Below, piece by piece: positions 17,783 through 25,759 of a stretch of 64,000 nucleotides of DNA. Under the pieces are notes generated by a model. The model had not been told where the DNA came from and made no database searches. It worked only from the letters and a program-made list of their open reading frames with translations. Both the position numbers and the translations under genes were made by a program. The stretch covers positions 3,410,001 through 3,474,000 of the forward strand of contig CBDCCX010000006.1 of the NCBI GenBank assembly GCA_965215165.1, written 5' to 3'. Source of the stretch: JANQRZ01 sp965215165 (lineage in GTDB: Bacteria > Bacteroidota > Rhodothermia > Rhodothermales > JANQRZ01). Every line of letters starts with the position of its first letter. The first letter of the stretch is position 1.

Positions 17783-18100
17783 TCAGGAGAGGCGGCGGAG
17801 GGTGTCCCATGCTCCGGCGACATCGAGTCCGCCCGAGCGGGCCGCGTGGACGAGGCCGCCGAGCACCGCGCCGAGGCCGGCACAGAGCGCGACGACGAGC
17901 GCCGCCCCGAGGCCGACGAGGATCAGCAGCACGCCGAAGACGAGGCCGACAGCGAGGCCCACGAGTGGCGCGACCGAGCGGGGCGGGGGTACGACCTGTG
18001 GCATGAGCGGCGGCCGGCCGGTCGGTGTCGGATCGGCGCGCGGCGCGTCGAGCGGGTGCGGACGCACGGCAGGGTCGGCAAAGGGGTCTCCGGGTCCCAT
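17783..18100 (-). CDS. Small membrane protein of the Asp23 cluster (DUF2273/GlsB-like position)
   Basis: The 105-aa protein starts with ATG at 18100 (MGPGDPFADPAV). A Pro-rich cytoplasmic-type leader of about 45 residues is followed by two closely spaced Gly/Ala/Val/Leu transmembrane segments: VAPLVGLAVGLVFGVLLILV and ALVVALCAGLGAVLGGLV. DUF2273 proteins next to asp23 and amaP in Firmicutes are small two-pass membrane proteins of this size, but the sequence is too simple for a firm family call. It lies 11 nt after the AmaP-like gene and 44 nt before asp23. The longer frame extending upstream in phase is a shadow of the AmaP-like gene. Confidence 0.68.
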   Translation of the reverse strand: MGPGDPFADPAVRPHPLDAPRADPTPTGRPPLMPQVVPPPRSVAPLVGLAVGLVFGVLLILVGLGAALVVALCAGLGAVLGGLVHAARSGGLDVAGAWDTLRRLS

Positions 18101-18111
18101 AGCGGGTTCGG

Positions 18112-18723
18112 TTAGTGGACGCGGGTGCGCGCGTCGAGGGCGAAGAGCTGCACGTCGAGGTTGGTGGCGACGACTGGCAGGCCGGTGTGGCGCTCGAGTG
18201 CCTCGGCGAGCAGCGGCTTGAGGCGGCTCGCCACGGCGGGAAGCTCGGCGTCGGGCGTGACCACCAAGCGGCAGGCGAGGTGCCAGCCGTCGCGCCGGAG
18301 CCGGAGCACCGGGGCCGCCTCGCGCACCGCCGGGTCGCGCTCGGCCGTGTGGACCACGAGCGCGTAGAGGCTCCGCATCGAGACCGTCACCTCGCCGCTG
18401 CCGTAGAGGCCGTTGCGGGTATGCCCACTCAGGCGCACGCGCCGGCTCCGCTCCTGCTGCTCGGCCGTCCGCGCGAGCGCCAGCCCGAGCAGCCCGACCC
18501 CGGTGAGGAGCACACCGAGACCACCTGCCGCCCACAGCCACCGCTGCCGCAGGGGGTACTCCGTCAGGTCGAGCGCGAGCGCGAGGCCGCCGCCGCCGAC
18601 GAGGCGGAGCGGCCCGAGCGCGTCGAGAGCATGGGCCAGCACCACGACGCCGCCTGCGACGAGGGCCAGCCCGACGAGGGCGACGACGAGACGCCAGAGC
18701 GTGTGGAGGAGGCGGAGGTTCAT
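18112..18723 (-). CDS. amaP: AmaP-like Asp23 membrane anchor
   Basis: The protein is 203 aa from the ATG at 18723 (MNLRLLHTLWRLVVALVGLA). Two N-terminal membrane helices (about 10-30 and 58-80) are followed by a basic stretch (RSRRVRLSG), and then a soluble domain with the Asp23-like order GEVTVSMRSLYALVVHTAER, VLRLRRDGWHLACRLVVTPD, and PAVASRLKPLLAEALERHTG with VVATNLDVQLF. That two-helix plus degenerate-Asp23 layout is how AmaP tethers Asp23 to the membrane in Gram-positives. The C-terminal LDARTRVH runs almost into the next gene. The symbol is by architecture and context, and the sequence is diverged. Confidence 0.7.
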   Translation of the reverse strand: MNLRLLHTLWRLVVALVGLALVAGGVVVLAHALDALGPLRLVGGGGLALALDLTEYPLRQRWLWAAGGLGVLLTGVGLLGLALARTAEQQERSRRVRLSGHTRNGLYGSGEVTVSMRSLYALVVHTAERDPAVREAAPVLRLRRDGWHLACRLVVTPDAELPAVASRLKPLLAEALERHTGLPVVATNLDVQLFALDARTRVH

Positions 18724-18835
18724 CGAGGTGGGGTGACCGGGCGAGGGAAGCCGCGCGAAGGCAAAGTGCAACAGCGCGGCGTGCCCGGCATGAGTCTAGG
18801 GTAAGTCCTGGATGAGGATCGCATTAAGGATCGAG

Positions 18836-19240
18836 TCAAAAGACAGTCTCTTCCGAATCGGTCACGTCCACGATGTGGAGCCGTAGGTCGAGCGGCGGGG
18901 CCTCGGGGAAGTGCGCCCACGCGGCGCGGAGCCGCTGATCGGCAGCGCGGAGCGTGGCCCGGAGCCGCTCCGTCAGCGCCGCCACCGTAAGCACCAGGCC
19001 CACCTCCGCCCGCACGCTCTCGCCGGGGCCGGCGGTGAGGGCGACGCCGACCACGGCCGGGCCGCGCCCCCGCGTCTGGAAGCGCGCCGAGGCCGAAAGC
19101 CCCGCGATGTCATGCCCGTCGAGCGCGGCGTGGCGGAGCGCGGCGGCCGCGAGCAGCCAGCCGTCCTCGGCCCCCAGCCCGCGCACCGGCGGGGCGTCCC
19201 GCAACACGGGCGCGCGGCGTATCGAGGGCTGCGCCGTCAC
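18836..19240 (-). CDS. Asp23-like protein, diverged
   Basis: The 134-aa product starts with GTG at 19240, overlapping the stop of the upstream Asp23-like gene (GTGA), so translation is likely coupled. The core shows DGWLLAAAALRHAALDGHDI, then GRGPAVVGVALTAGPGESVR, then VLTVAALTERLRATLRAADQ, ending LDLRLHIVDVTDSEETVF. This follows the Asp23 order of an N-terminal helix, a central strand pair and a long helix before a final VxVxDV strand, but in a shortened, strongly diverged form. It is a partner or paralogue of the neighbouring Asp23-like proteins (inference). A gap of 112 nt separates it from the AmaP-like gene. Confidence 0.62.
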   Translation of the reverse strand: MTAQPSIRRAPVLRDAPPVRGLGAEDGWLLAAAALRHAALDGHDIAGLSASARFQTRGRGPAVVGVALTAGPGESVRAEVGLVLTVAALTERLRATLRAADQRLRAAWAHFPEAPPLDLRLHIVDVTDSEETVF

Positions 19241-19740
19241 GAGGGGTGCGGGGGCTGTGTCGGCGAGGCCGGAGCCGCGCCCGTCGGGTCCACGACGTCC
19301 ACGACCTCGACCGTCACCGGGCCGGGTTCCAGCCCGAGGGTGTCTTGGAGCGCGGCCTCGATGCTCGCTCGGACGCGCTCGGCCAGGCCGAGCAGGTCTT
19401 CGCCGTAGCGCGCCACGATGCGGACCTCCAGCGCGGGGGCGGTTTGCCCGTCGAGCGTGACGAGTTCGGCGCGGCGCTCGGCCAGCCACCGCGCCGTCGC
19501 CGCCCCCGCCGCTGAGCCGAGCGGGGCTCCAAGCGCGACTCCCGCCGGCCCCGCCTGCGCGAAGCCCACGGCTCCCCCGATGAGGCCGCCGACGAGTGCG
19601 CCCCCCACCAAGCTCTGCGTGTCCATCACGCCCTGCACGTCGCCGGCCGCGACGGTTACGAGGTGGTCGAGCACGCCGGCCGATAGGCGGAGGTGTCCGC
19701 TCACCGAAGGCTGATCGAGAAGCATGTCGGGGTGGGTCAT
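19237..19740 (-). CDS. Asp23-like protein with glycine-rich membrane-interacting insert
   Basis: The 167-aa product starts with ATG at 19740, overlapping the regulator stop by 4 nt (ATGA). The Asp23 N-terminal element is clear (SGHLRLSAGVLDHLVTVAAG, DVQGVMDTQ). It is interrupted by a long Gly/Ala hydrophobic stretch (GGALVGGLIGGAVGFAQAGP to GSAAGAATA) resembling a glycine-zipper. The Asp23 core then resumes with LEVRIVARYGEDLLGLAERV and VTVEVVDVVDP. The insertion could let the protein sit in or on a membrane. An in-frame ATG five codons downstream (MLLDQPSV) is an alternative start. The gene sits between the regulator and another Asp23-like gene, overlapping both. Confidence 0.7.
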   Translation of the reverse strand: MTHPDMLLDQPSVSGHLRLSAGVLDHLVTVAAGDVQGVMDTQSLVGGALVGGLIGGAVGFAQAGPAGVALGAPLGSAAGAATARWLAERRAELVTLDGQTAPALEVRIVARYGEDLLGLAERVRASIEAALQDTLGLEPGPVTVEVVDVVDPTGAAPASPTQPPHPS

Positions 19741-20522
19741 CGGGGAGAGGTCGTCTGCGGCTGAGCGGCACCGGTGGGCGGCACGAGCCGGTAGCCGACG
19801 CCACGAACGGTTTGGATTACGCCAGCGAAGCCGAGAGCCCTGAGCTTCCGCCGGAGCGTGTAGACGTAGACGTCCACCGAGTTCGAGCCGGGGTCGAAGT
19901 CCAGCCCCCAGACCCGCTCGAGGACCTCGTCGCGGGAGCAGCATGCCCCGGCGTGGTCGAGGAAGTAGGCTAGCAGGTCGAACTCCTTGAGCGTCAGCTC
20001 GAGCCGGTGCCCGGCGACGGTGCAGGTGTGGGCGCGCCGGTCGAGCCGGATCGGCCCGGCGGCACCTGGTCCCTCGGCTGCGACCACCGGGGCTCCGGTG
20101 CGCGAGGCCGTGGGCGCGCTGCGGGCGGCGGTGCGGCGGTAGGCCACGACGAGGGCGCGGAGCAGGCCAGGCTGGACGGGCAGTCCGCACGCCGCGTCGG
20201 CCCCGGCGTCGAGCGCGGCCGCTTGATCGCTGGGGCCACCTTCGCAGAGCGCGATGAGCGGCCCGCCGACGGCCCGCGCCTGCGCCACAGCGTCAGGGGC
20301 TCCGCCGCTCGCTCCCCACCACAAGAGGACCGCGTCGAGACCGCCCGCCGGCGGCCGGCCGAGCGCGTCCACGCGGTGCGGAGCCGGGCACCACACCTGC
20401 ACGATGGCCAGGGCCTGCGCCCGCATCTCCGGGGCCGCCGCCACGGCGAGCCGCAACGGAGCCTCGTGAACCTCCGTTGTGGCAGGCCCGCCGGGGAGTC
20501 GGTAGAGTGCGGCCTGCGGCAT
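19737..20522 (-). CDS. OmpR/PhoB-type winged-helix regulator with degenerate receiver
   Basis: The protein is 261 aa from ATG 20522 (MPQAALYRLPGG). Residues 165-252 are a complete PhoB-type winged helix: LTLKEFDLLAYFLDHAG, CCSRDEVLERVWGLDFDPGS, VDVYVYTLRRKLRALG and TVRGVGYRLVPP. Residues 25-128 follow the receiver fold but lack its chemistry: the strand that should end in the phosphoacceptor Asp reads DAVLLWWGAS (W67), and the conserved Lys-Pro reads GLPV (L114). It probably controls the downstream Asp23-like genes without phosphorylation (inference); the stop overlaps the next start. No histidine kinase gene is adjacent. Confidence 0.83.
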   Translation of the reverse strand: MPQAALYRLPGGPATTEVHEAPLRLAVAAAPEMRAQALAIVQVWCPAPHRVDALGRPPAGGLDAVLLWWGASGGAPDAVAQARAVGGPLIALCEGGPSDQAAALDAGADAACGLPVQPGLLRALVVAYRRTAARSAPTASRTGAPVVAAEGPGAAGPIRLDRRAHTCTVAGHRLELTLKEFDLLAYFLDHAGACCSRDEVLERVWGLDFDPGSNSVDVYVYTLRRKLRALGFAGVIQTVRGVGYRLVPPTGAAQPQTTSPR

Positions 20523-20687
20523 GGGTGCGCCCGACGATGGGAAGGGGGAGGGGAACGTCGCAAAGCTCTCGCGTCTGGCTGCGCCGAACATGAGGGCCTG
20601 ATTAATCCTCGCTCATGCGGGAGCCCCGTTCTTCCCTGGAAGAGCAGTCACCCCATGACATGGTGCGGATGTGCCCAGCCTACTCCC

Positions 20688-20721
20688 TTGAGGCCATCGC
20701 CTTCGAAGCCGATGGCCTCAA
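20688..20721. terminator. Perfect 12-bp inverted repeat between divergent gene blocks
   Basis: TTGAGGCCATCG (20688-20699) pairs exactly with CGATGGCCTCAA (20710-20721), and the 10-nt spacer contains the palindrome CTTCGAAG. It follows the minus-strand regulator's promoter region and precedes the 3' end of the deiminase gene, so it could end transcription of the deiminase gene. There is no clear U-run on either strand. Confidence 0.5.
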
Positions 20722-20751
20722 ACAGTCTCTACGGTCAAACAGTCTCTACGG
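20718..20751. repeat. 17-bp perfect tandem duplication
   Basis: TCAAACAGTCTCTACGG occurs twice head to tail (20718-20734 and 20735-20751), starting inside the right arm of the adjacent inverted repeat. The gap between genes here (20523-20804) otherwise shows nothing recognisable. Confidence 0.85.
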
Positions 20752-20804
20752 TGTTGCCGTCGCTCAGCTCGGGCAGGCGCTCGAGGTCGGCGCGGAAGCT
20801 CGCG

Positions 20805-22853
20805 TTACCTCGTGAGCGTCATGCGCCCCGTCTGAACCGCGTCGCCGACGACGAGGCGATAGAGATACGTTCCGGCGGCGAGGCCTGAGGCGTCGAACGT
20901 GGCGCGGTGCGTGCCCGCCTCGACCCACCCGTCGACGAGCGTCGCCACCGTGCGGCCCAGCACGTCGTACACCGTAAGCCGAGCCTCCGTAGCCTCCGTC
21001 ACGTCGAAGGTGAGCGTCGTGCGCTGGGCGAACGGGTTTGGCGCGGCGATTAGGGTGGTGGGGGGTGCAGAGCGAGCGGCAGCGAAGAAGTCCTGCTCCA
21101 CCTCGAACGCGGTCCCAGCGCTGACGGCACCGCCGGAGACGGTCAAGGTGAAGGACTCGGTGTCGCAGGCCACTCCCTCGTCGAAGTCGCCGAGGTCGAG
21201 GGCGAGCGCATACGCCCCGGCCGGGGCGGCTCCGGGAACGCGGACGCGGAGGTCGCGCGTGATGGTTCCGCCTGCCGGGAGCGTCCCGCTGCCGAGCCGG
21301 AGCGTCGCGCTCACGGGTCCCGTCGCCCTCAGCCACAGATCGAGCGGGGCCGGAGCCGGGCCGTCGTTCGCCACCGAGACGGTGAAGGTGAGGTTCTGTC
21401 CCGGCGCGGGCGTCGCGTCGTCGAGCGTCGCGGTGAGGCGCTGCGCGCAGCCGGAGGCCGGGAGAACCGTGAACGTGCGCGCCCCGGCGGCCCCGACGAG
21501 CGGAAAGCGCTCGGTCCGCCCGGAGGCATCGGCGGCGGAGAAATAGTAGGCGACCTCGCCGCCTTGCTGCGGGAGCGGGAGCGCGGCGGCGAACGTATCG
21601 CCGCCCGCAGGTTGGAGCGCGAGCGTGTCGAACGCCGCCCCGTCCGTTTGGTAGATCAGGAACAGCTCCTCGCTCAGGAGGGGCTGCCCGCTGTAGGGAA
21701 TGATCTCGACATCGAGCCGGATCTGGGGCTGGTACGGGACGGGGCCGGCGAGGGGCTGGTGCTGGAGCGAGAGCAGCTCGGTGTCGGCGACCTCTTTGAT
21801 GCGGCAGTGCAGCGCGTCGGTCGACAGCCAGCTCCCGGTGAAGCCGAGGATCTCGTAGCCCGGCATCGCGGCCCGGTACACGTCGAGCGCGTCGTCGTCC
21901 CAGGAGGAGTTCGAGATCGGGACGTAGACCCGCTCGTTGACGATGAGGGCGTTGGTGTAGGGCTGCCCGCTCGGGCTGTAGACCCGGAAGACTTGGTAGG
22001 GCGTCCCGTAGGCGCTCGGCTGCGAGGCGAAGTAGTCGGCCACGGCCTCGTAGTCGTCGTAGCGCCAATCTGAGGTCGGGACCTCGGTGATGACGACCTT
22101 GTCCACGTCGAGAAACTTGCCCCACGTGTCGATGTGCTGGATGTAGGACGCCTGCGGGTCGTCGGTGACGTGGTAGGTGTCGATCCCGAGGTAGTCGCGC
22201 ATCTTCTCGAGCACGAGTGCCTCGTTGAACCCGTTCTCGGCCCAGACGAGGTCGGTCGAGGCGGAGATGCCCCAGCCGTCGGTCATGTAGTTGCCGCCGG
22301 TGTGGACGAGGTCCATCGCGTAGAGCGGCGAGCCGAGGAACGAGGCGAGGGCGTCGGGAACCGCGTTGTCGTCCGGGCGCGGGCGGTTGTAGATGAAGTC
22401 GACCACGCTGATCTCGCGGTCCCCGTCGGCGACGTAGAACGGGCCGTAGTCGCGGGTCCAGATCGAGTTGGTCCGGGCGCGGAGGAACGCGGCGTTCGTC
22501 ATGGTCACGCCGGCGTTCTGGTAGGCGCTCCGAGCCTGGCTCTCCTGGGACGCGCTCGCCACCGTCGTGATGACGCGGACGTGCTCGGAGAGCGCCGCCA
22601 CCAAGGCCAGCGGGATGCCGAGGGGATAGCGGACGAGCACGGCCTCGCTGCGCTCGAACTCGGCGATGTTGCGGATGGGGCTCGGCGGCGGGGCCGAGCG
22701 CGCAAAGCCCTGCCCGATCTCGTCGCGGCGCAGCTCCTCCTCCGGCGTCATGGTTTGGGGGAGCGGATCGGACTCGTACCAGGGCGTGTCCTGGGCGCGA
22801 GCGGCACCGGCGGTGACGAGGAGGAGCGCGACGGCGAGGAGGCGAGCGGACAT
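20805..22853 (-). CDS. Secreted peptidylarginine deiminase (PPAD-like) with T9SS-type sorting domain
   Basis: The protein is 682 aa from ATG 22853, where the signal peptide begins (MSARLLAVALLLVTAGAARA). The catalytic domain (about 55-440) carries the guanidino-modifying set of bacterial PAD/agmatine deiminases: TRDYGPF (D135), HTGGNYMTDGWG, HIDTWGKFLD (H240, D242) and DALHCRIKEV (C350). These positions closely match Porphyromonas gingivalis PPAD (D130, H236, D238, C351). Residues YNRPRPDD supply arginines where PPAD binds the substrate carboxylate. Ig-like segments follow, and then a C-terminal domain starting NPFAQRTTLTF with YDVLGRTVATLVDG and GTYLYRLV, typical of type IX secretion sorting domains. 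Expected role: extracellular conversion of peptide C-terminal arginine to citrulline. Confidence 0.87.
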   Translation of the reverse strand: MSARLLAVALLLVTAGAARAQDTPWYESDPLPQTMTPEEELRRDEIGQGFARSAPPPSPIRNIAEFERSEAVLVRYPLGIPLALVAALSEHVRVITTVASASQESQARSAYQNAGVTMTNAAFLRARTNSIWTRDYGPFYVADGDREISVVDFIYNRPRPDDNAVPDALASFLGSPLYAMDLVHTGGNYMTDGWGISASTDLVWAENGFNEALVLEKMRDYLGIDTYHVTDDPQASYIQHIDTWGKFLDVDKVVITEVPTSDWRYDDYEAVADYFASQPSAYGTPYQVFRVYSPSGQPYTNALIVNERVYVPISNSSWDDDALDVYRAAMPGYEILGFTGSWLSTDALHCRIKEVADTELLSLQHQPLAGPVPYQPQIRLDVEIIPYSGQPLLSEELFLIYQTDGAAFDTLALQPAGGDTFAAALPLPQQGGEVAYYFSAADASGRTERFPLVGAAGARTFTVLPASGCAQRLTATLDDATPAPGQNLTFTVSVANDGPAPAPLDLWLRATGPVSATLRLGSGTLPAGGTITRDLRVRVPGAAPAGAYALALDLGDFDEGVACDTESFTLTVSGGAVSAGTAFEVEQDFFAAARSAPPTTLIAAPNPFAQRTTLTFDVTEATEARLTVYDVLGRTVATLVDGWVEAGTHRATFDASGLAAGTYLYRLVVGDAVQTGRMTLTR

Positions 22854-23103
22854 GATGGCGCGGGCGAGAGGATGTCGGAATAGGGACCTAGGGGGCGCAG
22901 AGTATACAGCCGAATCGGTGCGTTCCCGATCCCGCCGCTCTCTACCTTCGGGAGAGGGCATTCGGCAGAGGCGGCCTCGCTCCATCGGTCATCGGGCGGC
23001 GAGGGTATCTTCCCCACGCCGGTCGCCGAGCAGGGGGCCGGCCCTCGCACAATATCCCCGAAGCGGCCCCGTTACCCGGCCGTGCGCCGCGAAGCCCAGC
23101 ATC

Positions 23104-23697
23104 ATGGAGCACCTGCCCGACGAGGACCTCGTCGCAGCCTACATCGATCACGGCGACGAGCGGGCCTTCCGCACCCTCGTCGAACGGCACCAGGACCGGA
23201 TCTTCGGCTACCTGGTCGGGATGGTCCGCGACCGCGAGGTGGCGAGCGATCTCTTCCAGGAGACGTTCCTCCGCGCCATCGCCGCGATGCAGAAGCGACG
23301 GGGGTCCTACGAGAAGCAGGGCCGCTGGCTGGGCTGGACCATGCGCATCGCCCGCAACGCCGCGCTCGACCACATCCGCAGCCGCAAGAAGTGGCAGGAC
23401 GTGGACTCGGGCGACGACGAGGGCACTTCGTTCTTCGACCGACTCCCGGCTGACGGCCCCGACGCCATCTCGATGCTCGACTTCGCCGAGCGCGCCGAGG
23501 AGCTGCGGGCCGCCATCGAGCTGCTGCCGCCCGAGCAGCGCGAGGTGGTCCTGCTCCGCCACGAGTCCGAGCTCACCTTTCGCGAGATCGCCGAGATCAC
23601 CGACGTCTCGATCAACACCGCCCTCGGGCGGATGCGCTACGCGCTGATCAACCTCCGCAAGACGCTCATCCCCGACCCGACCCGCACCACGCAATAA
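23104..23697 (+). CDS. ECF-type RNA polymerase sigma factor
   Basis: The protein is 197 aa from ATG 23104; the open frame extends far upstream, but the family N-terminus is MEHLPDEDLVAAYIDHGDER. Region 2 includes FRTLVERHQDRIFGYLVGMV, SDLFQETFLRAI and WLGWTMRIARNAALDHIRSR. Region 4 includes LPPEQREVVLLRHESELTFR, EIAEITDVSINTALGRMRYA. This is a group-4 (ECF/RpoE-like) sigma factor. The next gene, 29 nt downstream, encodes a putative one-pass membrane protein suited to an anti-sigma role, and a secreted protein follows, so the three likely form an envelope-response operon. The 250-bp gap to the divergent deiminase gene is its likely promoter region. Confidence 0.93.
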   Translation: MEHLPDEDLVAAYIDHGDERAFRTLVERHQDRIFGYLVGMVRDREVASDLFQETFLRAIAAMQKRRGSYEKQGRWLGWTMRIARNAALDHIRSRKKWQDVDSGDDEGTSFFDRLPADGPDAISMLDFAERAEELRAAIELLPPEQREVVLLRHESELTFREIAEITDVSINTALGRMRYALINLRKTLIPDPTRTTQ

Positions 23698-23726
23698 CCT
23701 CTGCCTCTGCTCCTACCGCTACCCCC

Positions 23727-24785
23727 ATGCACGACGAGTTGAACGCCCTCCGCCATGTCTACGGCGAGGAACCCGCCGCGCCGCTCGGCCCCGAAGACGA
23801 GACCGAAGCCGCCCAGCTAGCCGCCCTCAAGGCTGCGCTCGACGCGCTGCCCTCGCAGCGCCCGGCCCCCGCCGCCCTCGAGGCGGTGCTGTCCGCCGCC
23901 GCCGAGGCCCCGGAGGCGAGCCTTGCGCCGGTCCGCACCGTCTACGACGCGGACCCGGTCCCGCTCACCACGCCCGAGGCGAAAGCCGAAGCCGCTGCCT
24001 TCGCCGAGGTGAAAGTCGCGCTCGACGCACTCCCTCGGCAGCGCCCGGCCCCGTCGCTCGTCGATGCCGTCGTGTCGGCTGCGGCAGCGCCCACCCGCTC
24101 GCGCCCCACGCCTGTGGTGGCAGCGGCGAACCGTGCCGCCGACCGGCCGGCCGTCGGTCGGTCCGGCGCTCGTCGCGGAGCGGTGGTTGCCCTCAGCGCG
24201 GCGTTCGCGCTTGTGCTCGCCGTGGGCGTCGGGCTGTGGCCGGACGGGGAGGTGAGCGGGCCGCCCGCCGTCGCAGAGCAAGCGATTCCATCCGGCGAAG
24301 GGGCTCCGGACGCGCCGGTACTCGCGGACGCGGTCCCGGTCGGTGCAGCGACGGCTGAGCCCACCGCGTCGACGGCTGCACCGGCCGGCGTCGCGCCGCC
24401 CACTGCCCGCGCGAGGCGGTCGGCTCCGGCCGTGTCAGCTTCGGCCGCATCGGCTCCGGCGGCGGGGTCGGCCGCGTCCGGGTTCCAGACCGTGTCCGCG
24501 CGCCGCGCCGCGGCGGCCGAGGCCGCGCCTGCCGAGGCGGACGAGGTTACCGAGCCCGCGTCGCTCGCCGAGGCGGACGAGGTTACCGAGCCCGCGTCGC
24601 TCGCCGAGGCGCTTCCGCTCGCCGACGGCGACGAGGAGTTGCAGGTGCTCTACCTCCGTGTGCAGGAGATGCAGGCCGGACAGGTCGGCGTCGGGTGGGA
24701 CGGCCCGGCGGTCTCGCTCGGGGCCGCGCCGGACTCGACCCCCGCCGCCCACTCCGGCTGGATGCAGGTGCGCGTGCAGCGCTAG
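23727..24785 (+). CDS. Putative anti-sigma factor, one-pass membrane protein
   Basis: The 352-aa protein has a duplicated N-terminal unit. VYGEEPAAPLGPEDE with LKAALDALPSQRPAPAALEA (residues 8-55) is repeated as VYDADPVPLTTPEAK with VKVALDALPRQRPAPSLVDA (72-118). A single membrane helix follows (about 150-170, AVVALSAAFALVLAVGVGLW). An Ala/Pro/Ser-rich periplasmic region comes next, and it includes an exact 36-bp duplication (EADEVTEPASLA twice). It lies directly behind an ECF sigma gene, and anti-sigma factors commonly have a cytoplasmic N-terminus, one helix and a variable periplasmic part. The zinc-binding HxxxCxxC of ZAS domains is absent. The assignment rests on context and topology. Confidence 0.6.
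   Translation: MHDELNALRHVYGEEPAAPLGPEDETEAAQLAALKAALDALPSQRPAPAALEAVLSAAAEAPEASLAPVRTVYDADPVPLTTPEAKAEAAAFAEVKVALDALPRQRPAPSLVDAVVSAAAAPTRSRPTPVVAAANRAADRPAVGRSGARRGAVVALSAAFALVLAVGVGLWPDGEVSGPPAVAEQAIPSGEGAPDAPVLADAVPVGAATAEPTASTAAPAGVAPPTARARRSAPAVSASAASAPAAGSAASGFQTVSARRAAAAEAAPAEADEVTEPASLAEADEVTEPASLAEALPLADGDEELQVLYLRVQEMQAGQVGVGWDGPAVSLGAAPDSTPAAHSGWMQVRVQR
24531..24602 (+). repeat. 36-bp perfect tandem duplication in the anti-sigma-like gene
   Basis: Two exact copies of a 36-bp unit (24531-24566 and 24567-24602) begin GCCGAGGCGGACGAGGTTAC and are followed by a partial third (GCCGAGGCG). They encode AEADEVTEPASL twice, in frame. Confidence 0.9.
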
Positions 24786-24830
24786 GCCTCTCCGCTAGAC
24801 TTCTCCGCTGACTCCCTCCCCGGATACTCG

Positions 24831-25535
24831 ATGGCCCGCCTCCTCGCTCTCAGCCTCGCGCTCTGCACGCTCCCGGCCTCGGCCCAGGTCCAGCCCGCCG
24901 CCGAGTCCTCCGCCGCCCGCGCAGTCTCCGCGCCCAGCGTCCACCGGCTCGACATCCAGGGCGGCACGGTCTACCACGACGGCACCGCGCTCCCGTCCGA
25001 CGCTCTCCCCGACGACCTCGACATCGAGGGACTGTCGATGTCGTTCGAGTACAGCGGCCCCGTTGCCCCGGCCATCGGGCTGAACGGCCGGCTCTACACG
25101 CTCGACGGCGAGCGGCTCGTCGCTCTCGACGAAGCCGAGATGGAGCAGCAGGCGTTCGGCCTCTCGACGCCAGAGCCGCTCGGCCAGTCCGCCGCCGAGC
25201 AGGCCGAGGCCGCCTACCTCCAAGGCCTCTCCGAGCGCGACCAGGTGCTCTACGACCGGCTCCTGCGCGAGCGCGAGATGGAGGCCGAGGCCGGCCGCCT
25301 CGCCGAGCGGCTCCGCCAGAACCCAGCCGACGCCGCGCTCCGCGACCAGCTCCGCGACGCGCTCGCCGCCATGTTCGAGCTGAAGCAGGAGAACCGCCGC
25401 GACGAGGTGCGGCAGGTCGAGGACGTTCTCGAGGCCCTCCGCCTGCGCCTCCGCGAGCGCGAGGCGATGCGCGACGAGATCATCGAGCACCGGATGCGCG
25501 AGCTGACCGGGCAGGACGCGGGCGGCGGGCAGTGA
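24831..25535 (+). CDS. Hypothetical secreted coiled-coil protein
   Basis: The 234-aa protein has a signal peptide ending PASAQ at residue 19. Residues 35-100 are beta-type (RLDIQGGTVYHDGTALPSD, FEYSGPVAPAIGLNGRLYTL). From about residue 120 to the end it is a continuous charged helix with heptads (RDQVLYDRLLREREMEAEAG, RRDEVRQVEDVLEALRLRLR), predicted to be a coiled coil. The family is unknown. It is the third gene in line after the sigma and anti-sigma-like genes (45-nt gap) and is probably in the same operon, where it might sense or be a target of the envelope response (inference). Confidence 0.7.
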   Translation: MARLLALSLALCTLPASAQVQPAAESSAARAVSAPSVHRLDIQGGTVYHDGTALPSDALPDDLDIEGLSMSFEYSGPVAPAIGLNGRLYTLDGERLVALDEAEMEQQAFGLSTPEPLGQSAAEQAEAAYLQGLSERDQVLYDRLLREREMEAEAGRLAERLRQNPADAALRDQLRDALAAMFELKQENRRDEVRQVEDVLEALRLRLREREAMRDEIIEHRMRELTGQDAGGGQ

Positions 25536-25759
25536 TTCTTCCGGGAGCGCTTGGATTCTCGGACTTCATGTGATACTTTAGGTGGAGCACGCGCCAAGGC
25601 TCCGGCCGCCGGACCGTGCTGCCCTACCGCCCCCGTTTCGCAGGCCGCGCACTTGGAGAGGAGCGCTTCGCCCCGGCGAGACGATGGCGGGGCCCGGCCC
25701 AGGCCCATCGCGGCGCTCGGGCTTTGTGTCACGTCCCCACCACGCACCCGTCTTCCGCC

